A stretch of 59,541 nt of DNA from Microvirga massiliensis (GTDB taxonomy: Bacteria; Pseudomonadota; Alphaproteobacteria; Rhizobiales; Beijerinckiaceae). Position 1 is the first letter of the stretch. The number at the start of each line of letters is the position of its first letter. A program made the translations under genes and the position numbers. The stretch covers positions 215,592 through 275,132 of the forward strand of contig NZ_LN811361.1 of the NCBI RefSeq assembly GCF_001006805.1, read 5' to 3'. Below the pieces are notes generated by a model. The model saw only the letters and a program-made list of their open reading frames with translations. It was not told the DNA's origin and did no database searches. Below are positions 17,841-27,423 of the stretch, in pieces.

Positions 17841-17870
17841 TGGATTGCTTCACTTCGTTCGCAATGACGG
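17841..17870. repeat. Intergenic repeat, family R2 (partial copy)
   Basis: TGGATTGCTTCACTTCGTTC then GCAATGACGG matches the partial copy at 6361-6402. Confidence 0.6.
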
Positions 17871-17929
17871 AAGTGGGTCCGGCGCTACTCCGGTTCCGGC
17901 AGTGCTCATCCAGTACACATGCCCTCTTC

Positions 17930-18010
17930 GTCATCGCGAGCGGAGCGAAGCGATCCAGGAGCGCCTCTGTCGACGGGTAGATTGCTTCGCCTGCGGCTCG
18001 CAAGGACGAA
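17930..18010. repeat. Intergenic repeat, family R2 (full copy)
   Basis: This copy is almost identical to 797-880 in the same orientation: GCGAAGCGATCCAGGAGCGC, CGACGGGTAGATTGCTTCGC, then CTGCGGCTCGCAAGGACG. With the partial copy to its left it fills most of the gap between the Nudix gene and selD. Confidence 0.8.
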
Positions 18011-18138
18011 GTGAATCCGCAACAAGCTGGATGACTGCGGCCCGCAACGACACAGCCGGTCCGACAGTAGACCTTGCCTGATCTGCACCATCTTCAGAAC
18101 CAGTATGACCAAGCCCTATGTCGCGGATCCGCCACGGT

Positions 18139-20316
18139 TCAGAGGAGTTCCACCTCAACCCGGCCAGTGACTGCATCCTTTACGGAACCGATGACCGATG
18201 CATGCGGATAACCGGATTGGCGCAGCGCGGCGATACAGGACTGCGCGCGTGCCGCCGGAATACCTGCGAGGAGACCACCGGCCGTCTGCGGATCGAACAG
18301 CAACTCGGTTCCTGGATGGCCGGCCTTCGTCACGATGGCGTCCCGGCATCGTGCATTCTCCGCATGGAGCGTGCTGACGATTCCTGACGTGATCAGTTCA
18401 CGCGCGCCGGGCAGCTCCGGTATGCTTGCGACCTCCAGGACAGCGCTCATCTTCGACGCGTTCAGCATCTCCAGAAGATGTCCCAGAAGACCGAATCCGG
18501 TCACATCCGTGCAGGCATGCGCCCCATGATCCAGGAGGCAGTGTGCGGCGCGGGCCGATGAAACCTCCATCGTGGCCAGCGCTTCCTCGATCCATGAAGC
18601 CCTGGCCCGCCCCTGTCCGAGGCCTGCGAGGATCGCGCCCGTTCCGATCGGCTTGGTGAGGACGAGCCGGTCGCCCGGCGCGAGACCGCGCTTGCGCAGA
18701 ATCTGACTTTCGCGGACGGATCCCGTGATCGCGAAGCCTAAGGAAATCTCGGCAGCCTCGGCGCTATGGCCGCCGACGAGGCGAACTCCCGATCGCGCAA
18801 AGACCGCAAGCGCGCCGGCGAGCATCTGGTAGAGCTGATCCTCGACGATGTCGGGCGCGCCGGGCGGTACGCCGGCGATTGCGAGCGCCGTCGCGGGCCG
18901 TCCCCCCATTGCGTAGATGTCACCCAGAGCGTGATTGGCAGCGATCCGGCCGAACCGGAACGGGTCGTCCACGAAGGCGCGGAAATGGTCGACGGTCTGG
19001 AGCAGTGTTTCTCCTGCCGGCGACGGAAGGATGGCCGCATCGTCTAGGTCGATGAGGTCGGCACCCTCGGACCTCAGGCGCTGCAGCACGCGCGCGAGCA
19101 CGGCCGAAGACACCTTCGCGCCGCAGCCGCCGCAACGCATGGTCTCCGCAGCCTCGCCCTCCGGGCGGTCCGGCATGGGTGAGAGATGCTGGTACCGACG
19201 CATCCAGCGGCGATCGATGCTCTCCTTCAGGGTCCAGAGCCATCGGCCCTTCAGAGCAAGCGGGCCCCACACGGCGACGGCCTCGCGATCTCCGGTGCCG
19301 ATCAGGGCAAGCGCTCTCTTCTGGGGCACGAACGGCTGCAAGGGCTCGCCGCGGAGCATGCGCCGCAGGTTATCGGCCAGAGGCGGTCCCTGGCGTACGG
19401 CGTAAACGCCCGCCTTCTCGCGCGGGTGGGCCAGGGCTGAGGCGACGTCTCCGGCCGCGAAGACGCGCTCCTGGTTGCAGGAGCGGAGACTCGGTGCGAC
19501 GGCGATGAAGCCGTCGGAGTCGAGAGCGAGGCTGGTCTTGCCGAGCCACTGCGCCGCGCCGGCGCCCGTGACCCAGAATACCTCGTCGAATGCGATGCTC
19601 CGGCCGTCACGGCACCACAGAATTCCCGCTTCGACGCGTTCGACCTCCGCATTATCGAAAACGGCGATGCGCCGCTTCAGGAGTTCTGCCGTGAGGATCG
19701 AGCGCGCACGCGTGTTGAAGTGTTCGAGCAGGGCACCACGCGTGACCAGCGAAAGGGGGATTGCGCGCGCGCCTTGGCCAAGCGCGGCCCGGAGTCGCGC
19801 ATGGATCGCGAGCGTTGCTTCGACACCGCCGGCACCGCCGCCGACGACCACGATCCGCGGCACCTCCGCGGTTCGCTCGACTTGTGCGACGAGCTGCTGC
19901 CAGGACTGGAGGAAGTGATCGATCGGCTTGACGGGCACGGCATGACGATCCGCACCGGGCGCCTGCATCCGCGGCGTCGAGCCAATGTCGAGCGAGAGGA
20001 CGTCGTAGGGCAGAGCCGGACGGCCCCTCAGCTCCAGAACACGACGCTCCAGATCGAGGCCAATTGCTTCCGCATGGATGAGGCGCGCCCCTGTCGCGAT
20101 GGCAAGCCGCCACAGGTCGATGTGGCACTCGTCATGCTCGTAATGGCCTGCGATGAGGCCGGGCAGCATGCCGGAATACGGGGTCTCCACATCGCGCGTG
20201 ACGAGGGTGACCTTCACGCCCGGCTCCGCCCGCATCCCGAAGCTCTTCAGGACATGCACATGGGCATGACCGCCGCCGACCAGCACCAGGCTTCTGGAAT
20301 TGAAGGATGTGCGCAT
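18139..20316 (-). CDS. selD: Selenide, water dikinase SelD fused to an FAD/NAD(P) oxidoreductase
   Basis: This is a 725-aa bifunctional protein. The ATG at 20316 follows AGAAGG; the longer frame only reads the antisense of recD2. Residues 8-335 form a pyridine nucleotide-disulfide oxidoreductase of NDH-2 type (VLVGGGHAHV, a second nucleotide loop VVVGGGAGGVE, and VFAAGDVA). Residues 390-725 form SelD, with catalytic Cys398 and Lys401 in GGCGAK, and the GGHSAE and DVTGFGLLGHL motifs. SelD makes selenophosphate from selenide and ATP. The fused domain may supply or reduce selenium, which is inference. It completes the selA-selB-selC set nearby. Confidence 0.95.
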   Translation of the reverse strand: MRTSFNSRSLVLVGGGHAHVHVLKSFGMRAEPGVKVTLVTRDVETPYSGMLPGLIAGHYEHDECHIDLWRLAIATGARLIHAEAIGLDLERRVLELRGRPALPYDVLSLDIGSTPRMQAPGADRHAVPVKPIDHFLQSWQQLVAQVERTAEVPRIVVVGGGAGGVEATLAIHARLRAALGQGARAIPLSLVTRGALLEHFNTRARSILTAELLKRRIAVFDNAEVERVEAGILWCRDGRSIAFDEVFWVTGAGAAQWLGKTSLALDSDGFIAVAPSLRSCNQERVFAAGDVASALAHPREKAGVYAVRQGPPLADNLRRMLRGEPLQPFVPQKRALALIGTGDREAVAVWGPLALKGRWLWTLKESIDRRWMRRYQHLSPMPDRPEGEAAETMRCGGCGAKVSSAVLARVLQRLRSEGADLIDLDDAAILPSPAGETLLQTVDHFRAFVDDPFRFGRIAANHALGDIYAMGGRPATALAIAGVPPGAPDIVEDQLYQMLAGALAVFARSGVRLVGGHSAEAAEISLGFAITGSVRESQILRKRGLAPGDRLVLTKPIGTGAILAGLGQGRARASWIEEALATMEVSSARAAHCLLDHGAHACTDVTGFGLLGHLLEMLNASKMSAVLEVASIPELPGARELITSGIVSTLHAENARCRDAIVTKAGHPGTELLFDPQTAGGLLAGIPAARAQSCIAALRQSGYPHASVIGSVKDAVTGRVEVELL

Positions 20317-20613
20317 GGACCTTCTGCGTCGCGGAGATGAGGGCACGACGAATGCGAAGGCCCTGCCCCGGAATTCACCCAAGACTCGAGAGCGAGTTCG
20401 GGAACGAGGTTGCGCAGCCTCGATCGATGTCAATTGCGAAGCTACGACCCGCCTCATCTGCCAGCGACCAGGACGCACGGCGGATCTGCCGCACCCGATG
20501 ACGATTTCTGGAACAAAAAGAGAACATAGTTTTGAGGCGCAAATGGCTGGATTATTGCCATCCGTCACCAACCTTGATTCCAGAGGCCCAGGCCGTTCGC
20601 CTGGACAGGTCCG

Positions 20614-22830
20614 ATGAACCAGATGATGCGGCCGAGGCAGGTCGACGGGAGCGCCCCGATCGAGGCCCTGGCGGGCACGGTGGAGCGCGTCACCTTTCAC
20701 AACGAGGAGAGCGGCTTCTGCGTCCTGAAGGTCCAGGTCCGCGGCCGGCGGGATCTCGTGGCTGTGGTGGGCCATACGCCTGCGATCGGGCCCGGTGAAT
20801 GGATCACCGCGAGCGGGGCCTGGGTGGCGGACCGGGTTCACGGCCTGCAGTTCAAGGCCGATGTGCTCAAGACCACCCCGCCCACGGGCGTTGAGGGCAT
20901 CGAGCGCTATCTTGCATCGGGCCAGATGCGCGGCATCGGGCCTGCCATGGCGAAGCGAATCGTGAATGCGTTCGGCGAGGACACCTTCACGATCATCGAG
21001 GCCCATCCCGAACGCCTCACGGAGGTTCCCGGAATCGGCCCCTTGCGCGCAACCCGCATCGTCGAGGGCTGGGCCGAGCAGACGGCCGTGCGCGAGATCA
21101 TGATCTTCCTGCACGCGCACGGAGTCGGGACCGCGCGCGCGGTGCGGATCTTCAGGACCTACGGGCACGATGCGATCCGGGTCATGACCGAGGATCCCTA
21201 CCGGCTCGCCCGGGACGTGCGAGGCATCGGTTTTCGCACCGCGGATGCGATTGCCGCCAGGCTCGGCATGGAGAAGACGGCTCCGCAGCGCATCCGGGCC
21301 GGGATCTCCTTCGCGCTCCAGACCGCCACGGACGAGGGCCATTGCGGGCTGCCGCTCGAGGATCTCTGTCGCCTCGCGGAGCGCCTCCTCGAGGTCGATA
21401 CGGCGCTGATCCGTGACGCGATCACGGAGGAGTTGCGAGGCGGCGACGTTGTCGTGAATACCATCAGGGGTGAGGCCTGCATCTTCCTCAAGGGCCTCTA
21501 CACTGCCGAGCAGGCCATTGCGGACCGGCTCGTCACGCGCGCTCAGGGAGCGCCTCCCTGGCCCGCCATCGACCTCCACAAGGCCGTGCCCTGGATCGAG
21601 GGACGGACGGGCAAGACGCTCGCCGCCTCGCAGCGAGAGGCGCTGAAGCTGGTGCTGTCGTCCAAGATGGCCGTGGTGACCGGCGGTCCCGGTGTCGGCA
21701 AGACGACCCTTCTCGATGCAATCCTGCGCATCCTGGTCGCGAAGGGCGTGCGCGTGCTGCTGACCGCCCCAACGGGACGGGCCGCCAAGCGCATGACCGA
21801 GCAGACGGGGCTCGAGGCGAAGACCATCCACCGGCTCCTCGAGATCGACCCGAAGCATGGCGGCTTTTCGCGCAGTGAGGAGAACCCGCTCGATTGCGAC
21901 CTCCTCGTCGTGGACGAGACCTCGATGGTAGACGTGCCACTCATGAATGCGCTCACCAGGGCGGTCCCTGAAGAAGCGGGTCTGCTGTTCGTCGGTGACG
22001 TGGACCAGCTACCCTCGGTCGGACCAGGGCAGGTGCTGGCCGACCTGATCGGCTCGGGGTCCATTCCGGTGGCGCGGCTCACGGAGGTGTTCCGGCAGGC
22101 TGCCGAGAGCCGGATCGTGGTGAACGCCCACCGGATCAACACCGGCCAGATGCCGGAGCCCGCCCTCAGAGGCGAAGAGAGCGATTTCCACATCGTGGAG
22201 ATCCGCGATCCCGAGGACGGCGTCGCGAAGCTGATCGAGATGGTGCGCGAGCGCATTCCCCGCCGCTTCGGCCTCGATCCGCTGAAGGACATTCAGGTTC
22301 TCTGCCCGATGAATCGCGGCGTGCTCGGCGCACGCAATCTCAATCACGAACTCCAGCGCGTGCTGAACCCGAACCCGCCCGCCTCTGTGGAGCGCTTCGG
22401 CTGGCGGTTCTCGCCCGGCGACCGGGTGATGGAGACGCAGAACGACTACGATCGGGAGGTCTTCAACGGCGATCTCGGGACCGTGTCCCGGATCGACGAG
22501 GACGAAGGCGCCCTCCTCGTGAATTTCGAGGGCCGGGAGGTCGCCTATCCGTTTGGCGAGCTCGACACGCTGCTGCCCGCCTTCGCGACCACGATCCACA
22601 AGTCACAGGGGTCGGAATATCCGGCGGTGGTGATCCCGGTGACGACGCAGCACTACACGATGCTCGCCCGCAATCTCGTCTACACGGCGGTGACCCGCGG
22701 CAAGCGTCTCGTGGTGATCATCGGGCAGAAGAAGGCGCTCGGAATCGCCGTGCGCGGCGGCCAGATGAAGCCGCGCTGGACGAGGCTCAGGGAGTGGCTC
22801 GTCGAGGCAGGGACAGGCTCGGACCGCTGA
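20614..22830 (+). CDS. recD2: RecD2-type ATP-dependent DNA helicase
   Basis: This is a 738-aa superfamily 1B helicase. The N-terminal region has an OB-like strand set (AGTVERVTFHNEESGFCVL) and helix-hairpin-helix repeats (GQMRGIGPAMAKRIV, VPGIGPLRATRI). Walker A is TGGPGVGKTT (about 357-365), Walker B DLLVVDETSMVD, and the C-terminal motifs include FATTIHKSQGSEY and VYTAVTRGKR. RecD2 works 5'-3' in repair and is not part of RecBCD; this form is standard in bacteria lacking RecB and RecC. The gene diverges from selD across a 297-bp gap. Confidence 0.95.
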   Translation: MNQMMRPRQVDGSAPIEALAGTVERVTFHNEESGFCVLKVQVRGRRDLVAVVGHTPAIGPGEWITASGAWVADRVHGLQFKADVLKTTPPTGVEGIERYLASGQMRGIGPAMAKRIVNAFGEDTFTIIEAHPERLTEVPGIGPLRATRIVEGWAEQTAVREIMIFLHAHGVGTARAVRIFRTYGHDAIRVMTEDPYRLARDVRGIGFRTADAIAARLGMEKTAPQRIRAGISFALQTATDEGHCGLPLEDLCRLAERLLEVDTALIRDAITEELRGGDVVVNTIRGEACIFLKGLYTAEQAIADRLVTRAQGAPPWPAIDLHKAVPWIEGRTGKTLAASQREALKLVLSSKMAVVTGGPGVGKTTLLDAILRILVAKGVRVLLTAPTGRAAKRMTEQTGLEAKTIHRLLEIDPKHGGFSRSEENPLDCDLLVVDETSMVDVPLMNALTRAVPEEAGLLFVGDVDQLPSVGPGQVLADLIGSGSIPVARLTEVFRQAAESRIVVNAHRINTGQMPEPALRGEESDFHIVEIRDPEDGVAKLIEMVRERIPRRFGLDPLKDIQVLCPMNRGVLGARNLNHELQRVLNPNPPASVERFGWRFSPGDRVMETQNDYDREVFNGDLGTVSRIDEDEGALLVNFEGREVAYPFGELDTLLPAFATTIHKSQGSEYPAVVIPVTTQHYTMLARNLVYTAVTRGKRLVVIIGQKKALGIAVRGGQMKPRWTRLREWLVEAGTGSDR

Positions 22831-22888
22831 GCCGGCCTGTGTCGGCCGCAGTTGGACGGAAATACGTCCTCCGTGCCGGACCGACGCC

Positions 22889-23134
22889 TCACTCCCATAG
22901 ATCGTTCTCGACCGCCTCGGCGGCCTTCCATAGGCTCAGGATCGTTTTCGGATCGTCGATGGCGAAGAGGTCGTCGAGGCTGAAGCCGGCCTGGAGTCCC
23001 AGACGGATCATCTTCGCGCGTGCCGCCTCGAAGGCGGCGGGATCGGCCCATTCGGGATGAGCCTCGATCAGGGAATTCATCAGGCGCCAGATGCGGTGGG
23101 CGTTCGATGGAGGAAGGTCCGTCGGGACATTCAT
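22889..23134 (-). CDS. Hypothetical protein (81 aa)
   Basis: This small soluble protein starts at ATG 23134 after GAGGG. It is helical, with IWRLMNSLIEAHPEW near the start and GFSLDDLFAIDDPKTILSLWKAAEAVEND near the end. I do not recognise a family. It converges with recD2 across a 58-bp gap. Confidence 0.6.
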   Translation of the reverse strand: MNVPTDLPPSNAHRIWRLMNSLIEAHPEWADPAAFEAARAKMIRLGLQAGFSLDDLFAIDDPKTILSLWKAAEAVENDLWE

Positions 23135-23353
23135 GGCAATGCCCTCACCATGGCTGCAGGACGGAGGAGGTCCGGACGGACTCGAGAGGCCGGTCGAGAC
23201 TTGCTCCCTCATGAGTTCCACGGGCTCAATCATGGCTCTCGGGCGATGGATGCGGGAGACGCGGGAACCGGAGGCTCCGCCCCTCCCTGCTCCCGGCATA
23301 TCCACGGCCTGCATCATTCCGTTCCGTCCGTCGTCGCAGCGCCGCTCCGGCCT

Positions 23354-23692
23354 TTACGCTGCGAGCTTCCTCGCATTCGCCTCTACCTTCAACCGCGCGA
23401 TTTCAGCCTGGAGCGCCTCATTCTTTTTCGCCTGCTCGCGGTTCGCGCGGGTCACTTCCCGGATCTCGGCTTTCAGATCTCGGATTTCGGCCTGCAGTTC
23501 CACACGTTCGGCCATGAGGCTCTCCAGGTTGTTGGCTTGGGACAGCAAACCACGCATCTGCTGCTGCTGGTCGTCCAGCTTGTCCTCCAGCTTCCGGATC
23601 TTTGCCTCGGCCTTCGCGAGCTTTCGCTCTGCGTCCGTTCCCCGCTGCACTGGCTTGCCGGTTCCGGCAGTACCCGACTCCGTGCGAATCAT
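23354..23692 (-). CDS. Coiled-coil protein (112 aa)
   Basis: The ATG at 23692 is chosen because the residues upstream in frame look non-coding. After a Gly/Thr-rich start, residues 20-105 form one continuous coiled coil (KLAKAEAKIRKLEDKLDDQQ, LMAERVELQAEIRDLKAEI). No membrane segment or signal is present. It may be a structural or scaffold protein, but the function is unknown. Confidence 0.65.
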   Translation of the reverse strand: MIRTESGTAGTGKPVQRGTDAERKLAKAEAKIRKLEDKLDDQQQQMRGLLSQANNLESLMAERVELQAEIRDLKAEIREVTRANREQAKKNEALQAEIARLKVEANARKLAA

Positions 23693-24189
23693 CGTCCTGT
23701 GGCCTCTCCCAATCTTATTGGCAACACGAACAAAGCGCGAACACGACAGATGGTCAAGGGCGTTACGGCCGCAGACGAGAGCATGTCGAGCGTCATGCCC
23801 TCTGGGCAGCGAAGCCGACACGTGAGCTATTTGCCGGCGAGCCCACCCAGTCCAGGCCATTGGCTGTCGAGGCCGTTGGTGACCGGGTCTATCCGGCCGA
23901 CCGGCCTCACAGGCAACCGAATGCGGCTGTCGGCGCACCGCTACTCGCCCTGCTCTGCTCATCAGTGCAGGACAGCGGATTCTGCTGTCGACAGATGCTC
24001 CGGGAGGACAACACCATCGGCGCCTGGGCAGGCCAGACCGCGCCACACTGCGCAGCGACCTCAGGAGCCTTGGGACGGCCATTCAGCCGGTCGCCCGGAA
24101 TGTCACCGTCGCCGAGCGGGCATGTCCAGCGTAATCCCGGATGTGCCCGATGCTATTCCATGCAAGAGGCCCTGGAACCGGACGATAGG
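23693..24189. other. Intergenic region
   Basis: This is about 500 bp with no open frame that looks coding and no repeat that I could detect. Confidence 0.4.
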
Positions 24190-24345
24190 CTACGACGAGC
24201 GCTTAGTCGGCTGGATTTGCTGATCAGCCAGCCGATCGAGTTCGCGAAGAACCCAGCGCCGGGCGCGCTGTTCGCTGGCCTGTTTGATGGAGGCTGTCAG
24301 AGCGACCCGCACTCCTGTGCGAGGATCGAGAATGATGAGCGGCAT
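24190..24345 (-). CDS. Small hypothetical protein (51 aa)
   Basis: The frame starts at ATG 24345 with GGAGGG about 7 nt upstream and ends at TAG. The product starts MPLIILDPRTGVRVALTASI and continues with a basic helix, KQASEQRARRWVLRELDRL. A good ribosome site and a balanced amino acid make-up support it, but it is short and I do not recognise it. Confidence 0.5.
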   Translation of the reverse strand: MPLIILDPRTGVRVALTASIKQASEQRARRWVLRELDRLADQQIQPTKRSS

Positions 24346-24656
24346 AGCCCACCCTCCACCGGCCTCTTCCGAGCCGGTCAGCTGCGTTGGCGCCCCCTCC
24401 CCGTCCCCTTGTGCGGGTCAAGGCAGACTGGCCGATTTTCAAGCCGATGGCTGTATCTGAAAAGACACAGGAACATTGCTAGAGAAAAGCCGATTAGACA
24501 TTTTCCGATGTTCCGGCGTGCGAACCTGATTCGCGCAATTTCAGATTGTGCGTTCAGTGAGGAGTTCGCCGACGCGTGCTGACAAAAGCTGGCGCAAACC
24601 AGTACGCCTCATACAGGTGGCCTATCTACGCCACGTACTTCGGGAGATATCCCCGC
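24346..24656. other. Intergenic region
   Basis: About 310 bp with nothing recognisable. Confidence 0.4.
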
Positions 24657-24884
24657 CTAACCGCCCCCAACTGAGGGCCTCGGTGATTGCCTGTTCCTTT
24701 CGGCTGCACGACTCTCCGGCGCAAATCCGCCCTCCCTCAGGAGCCAGTCGCACAAGATCCTTTTAGTCAGCTCCTCGACCGTCTGGCTGCGATCCATTGC
24801 AGCGCGATTGAGTAGCCTCTCGAGAGACCTCGTGATTGGTACGTGAATCGAGAGCGCATCCTGGTGCAAGGCATCGGACTCCAT
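24657..24884 (-). CDS. Small ribbon-helix-helix-like protein
   Basis: This is a 75-aa protein from ATG 24884 with GGAAG upstream. ALSIHVPITRSLERLLNRAA then SQTVEELTKRILCDWLL gives a beta strand and two helices as in Arc/CopG proteins, followed by a basic tail. It has the same layout as the protein at 955-1170. It may be a repressor or antitoxin, but no partner is visible. Confidence 0.5.
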   Translation of the reverse strand: MESDALHQDALSIHVPITRSLERLLNRAAMDRSQTVEELTKRILCDWLLREGGFAPESRAAERNRQSPRPSVGGG

Positions 24885-25361
24885 CGAACTTCCGGACAAT
24901 GATTCGCGACGGCCCGATTGCCTTAACACAGAATGAATGAGGCAAAAAAACAGCCAAATCTAGCTTTCCCACATCGCCTCCTCGGATGGCCGGCAATCAG
25001 GCGAGGAAAATGGCGAACATGTTCCGGCACTGTCACCCCTGAACCATGTCCCTCTCGTTCCCGGAGACGCGCCCCGAACGCCTCCTGATCGTTAAGGACA
25101 GCTCCTCATATCTGCCTGATCCGCCACATTAGCTGGATCACGGCACCAAGAGGGATATCACGGATGCCTAGAAATCAGGGGCTAGATAACCGAGGCCACG
25201 ATTAGAGACCACCGAGCTAGCAGACGCTGGAGCGCACGCCTCTGTGACAGTGGCCGGTCATTAGCAATCGCGCGACGTTGTAGTACAATAGCACTTCGGA
25301 CAACCGCCTCGTCCTGCATACATGCTCACACTAACGATCATTGACTCCAGATCGGATCGGC
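24885..25361. other. Intergenic region at the left edge of the polysaccharide locus
   Basis: This 477-bp gap shows no gene, repeat or clear terminator. Base composition becomes visibly less GC-rich from here on. Confidence 0.4.
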
Positions 25362-26396
25362 TCAACTGACGAAAGCACGGTCGCGCCGGACACGGCCTTC
25401 CAAGAGCCGGTCTCGCCACCACGCGACAGTTCGAGCTAGACCCTCCTGCAAACTCACAGTAGGTCGCCATCCCGTGTCAGTCCTCAGTCGGCTACTGTCA
25501 GCCAAGAGGGCGCGAACCTCCGACTTTTCCGGACGCACCCGCTCCGAATCCTGCTGCAACGGCTTTCTGCAACCCGTGATTTCGAACAGGAGTTCAATCA
25601 TCTCCGCGATAGTCACGGACTGACCACTTCCGGCGTTGTATGGACGTCCGTACTCGACTTGAGGGGCCGCACCGACGGCGAGAAACGCTGCTGCGGTATC
25701 TTGCACGAAGGTGAAGTCCCGAACCGGCGTTGTATCACCGATCTGTATGCTCTCCGCTTCAGGATCAAGGATCTGCCGAAGAGCTCCTGGTATAACCGCT
25801 CGCTCACTCTGGCGAGGACCGAACGTATTGAACGGACGCAGAATCACCACGGGCAATTCGAACGAGCGTGCAAAAGCCTCCGCCATCATATCCGCCCCGA
25901 TCTTCGAAGCCGAGTACGGCGATTGTCCTTGAAGGGGATGATCCTCTGTGATCGGGACCGTAATGGCGCTGCCATAGACCTCGCTGGTCGACGTATGGAT
26001 GATCCGCGGGACTTGGTAATCTCGAGCTGCCTCCAGGAGATTGAGCGTCCCAATGACATTTGTGTCCACATATGACTGTGCCGCCACATAGGAGTGCGGT
26101 ATGGCGATCAACGCTGCAAGATGAAATACAATGTCCTGTCTCCGCACGACACGTCGCAGAAATGAAGAGTCTCGCACATCGCCGCGGACCGCATGCACCT
26201 GGCTTCGCGTGCGCAAAGGAAGATCGTCTAGCCATCCGAAACTATCGAACGAATTATAGAGGCAAAGAGCTGTGACGTTTGCGCCGCGCGCAACGAGCGC
26301 CTCAGTCAAATGGGAGCCAATGAAACCATCCGCGCCTGTAACGAGGATATTCTGGCCGGTATAATCGCATTTGGGATTCCATTGCTGGTCGTCCAT
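25362..26396 (-). CDS. legB: LegB-like NDP-sugar 4,6-dehydratase (extended SDR)
   Basis: This is a protein of about 344 aa. The ATG at 26396 places the nucleotide loop near the N terminus, as in the family; upstream residues look unrelated. It has TGADGFIGSHLTEAL, FHLAALIAIPHSYVA, the STSEVYG segment, YSASK (catalytic Tyr and Lys) and RPFNTFGPRQS. The closest pattern I know is LegB, which converts UDP- or GDP-GlcNAc to the 4-keto-6-deoxy sugar. It follows the phosphoglycosyl transferase gene by 280 bp, so it may have its own promoter. The nucleotidyltransferase and aminotransferase genes upstream complete an amino-sugar route. Confidence 0.86.
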   Translation of the reverse strand: MDDQQWNPKCDYTGQNILVTGADGFIGSHLTEALVARGANVTALCLYNSFDSFGWLDDLPLRTRSQVHAVRGDVRDSSFLRRVVRRQDIVFHLAALIAIPHSYVAAQSYVDTNVIGTLNLLEAARDYQVPRIIHTSTSEVYGSAITVPITEDHPLQGQSPYSASKIGADMMAEAFARSFELPVVILRPFNTFGPRQSERAVIPGALRQILDPEAESIQIGDTTPVRDFTFVQDTAAAFLAVGAAPQVEYGRPYNAGSGQSVTIAEMIELLFEITGCRKPLQQDSERVRPEKSEVRALLADSSRLRTDTGWRPTVSLQEGLARTVAWWRDRLLEGRVRRDRAFVS

Positions 26397-26678
26397 GGAG
26401 ACACCCATTTCCTGACTTGCTACGAGATTATGGATGCAACTTTCGTAACTAGTACCGGACATCCAGGATTCGGATAGGATTGTAACGTCCAAGAACAGAC
26501 CCATCACCGCATCTGAAATCTCCAATCAGCGGCAAGGGATCTCACTTTGCTGTCCTGCAATCAGGCATCAGGTAATCAAAGGCACATTACAAGCACTCGT
26601 TTACAAGAGACTGCTTGCACGGAATTGAATCGAAACAGTTGCTGCAATCCGCGCAACGTGTATACGCACAATGTACCC

Positions 26679-27395
26679 CTACAGAGTTCCGCGTCGGAGG
26701 CTCGAGGCCTCAGGAGCGTGGCACAAGACGTCGGGCGACAGCAGGCGCCAACCAAATACGGCCATCGCACCACACACGATCCAGCCGATATCTGACAAGA
26801 CAGTTCGTTCACTGAAATAGGCCATATCTATCCGAGCCTTTAGCGGAAATAAGACCTCCCGATAATATTGAGACGGATCGGCATCTTCTGGAAAGAAGGA
26901 AACTTCATTCCGAAAGAACACCTGGCTCGGCCCGATGATACCAGGCTTGTAATCAAGCACACGCCGATATGTTCCCTTGAAGCAATCCGCGAAGTCCAAT
27001 GTCTCAGGACGGGGTCCGACAATCGACATATCACCTTTGAGCACGTTCCAGAGTTGCGGCAGCTCATTGAGCTTTGCTCTATCGATAAACTTGCCGACCT
27101 GTGTCAGCCTGGAATCGTCCTTTGTGGTCAGAGGCGGACCATTGGTGCCGCTGTCTCTATGAAATTTACGAAACTTGTGGATACGGAAGCTCCTTCCACC
27201 TTGCGCCAAGCGTTCCTGAGAGAAGAAAACCGGCCAACCACTCTCAACCCATATTGCCAAGACGACCAGCATCATAACTGGACAAAGGAGGATCAGTCCG
27301 ACAATAGCTACTATCAGGTCGAGGGCTCGTCCGCCCGGAATAGAACCATAGCGGATTTGGCTTTCAGATGCCCTGCCTGCTTCGCCGCTGATCAT
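26679..27395 (-). CDS. Phosphoglycosyl transferase starting polysaccharide repeat units (bacterial sugar transferase family)
   Basis: This 238-aa protein starts at ATG 27395 after AGGAGGGAACA. One hydrophobic hairpin (residues 24-50, ALDLIVAIVGLILLCPVMML) would insert as a re-entrant helix, as in PglC. The catalytic domain has FRIHKFRKFHRDSG, RLTQVGKFIDR, KLNELPQLWNVLKGDMS and IVGPRPE. The usual Asp-Glu dyad of LDELPQ is here Asn-Glu. Such enzymes move a sugar phosphate to undecaprenyl phosphate at the inner membrane. The gene cluster suggests an amino-deoxy sugar as the substrate. Confidence 0.92.
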   Translation of the reverse strand: MISGEAGRASESQIRYGSIPGGRALDLIVAIVGLILLCPVMMLVVLAIWVESGWPVFFSQERLAQGGRSFRIHKFRKFHRDSGTNGPPLTTKDDSRLTQVGKFIDRAKLNELPQLWNVLKGDMSIVGPRPETLDFADCFKGTYRRVLDYKPGIIGPSQVFFRNEVSFFPEDADPSQYYREVLFPLKARIDMAYFSERTVLSDIGWIVCGAMAVFGWRLLSPDVLCHAPEASSLRRGTL

Positions 27396-27423
27396 TGTTC
27401 CCTCCTATCGGACATCTGCTTAG

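Noticed and set aside
20317..21858. Long minus-strand extension of the selD frame across recD2
   Set aside because: It is the antisense of the well-supported recD2 gene. The selD start at 20316 has a ribosome site and fits the fused family.
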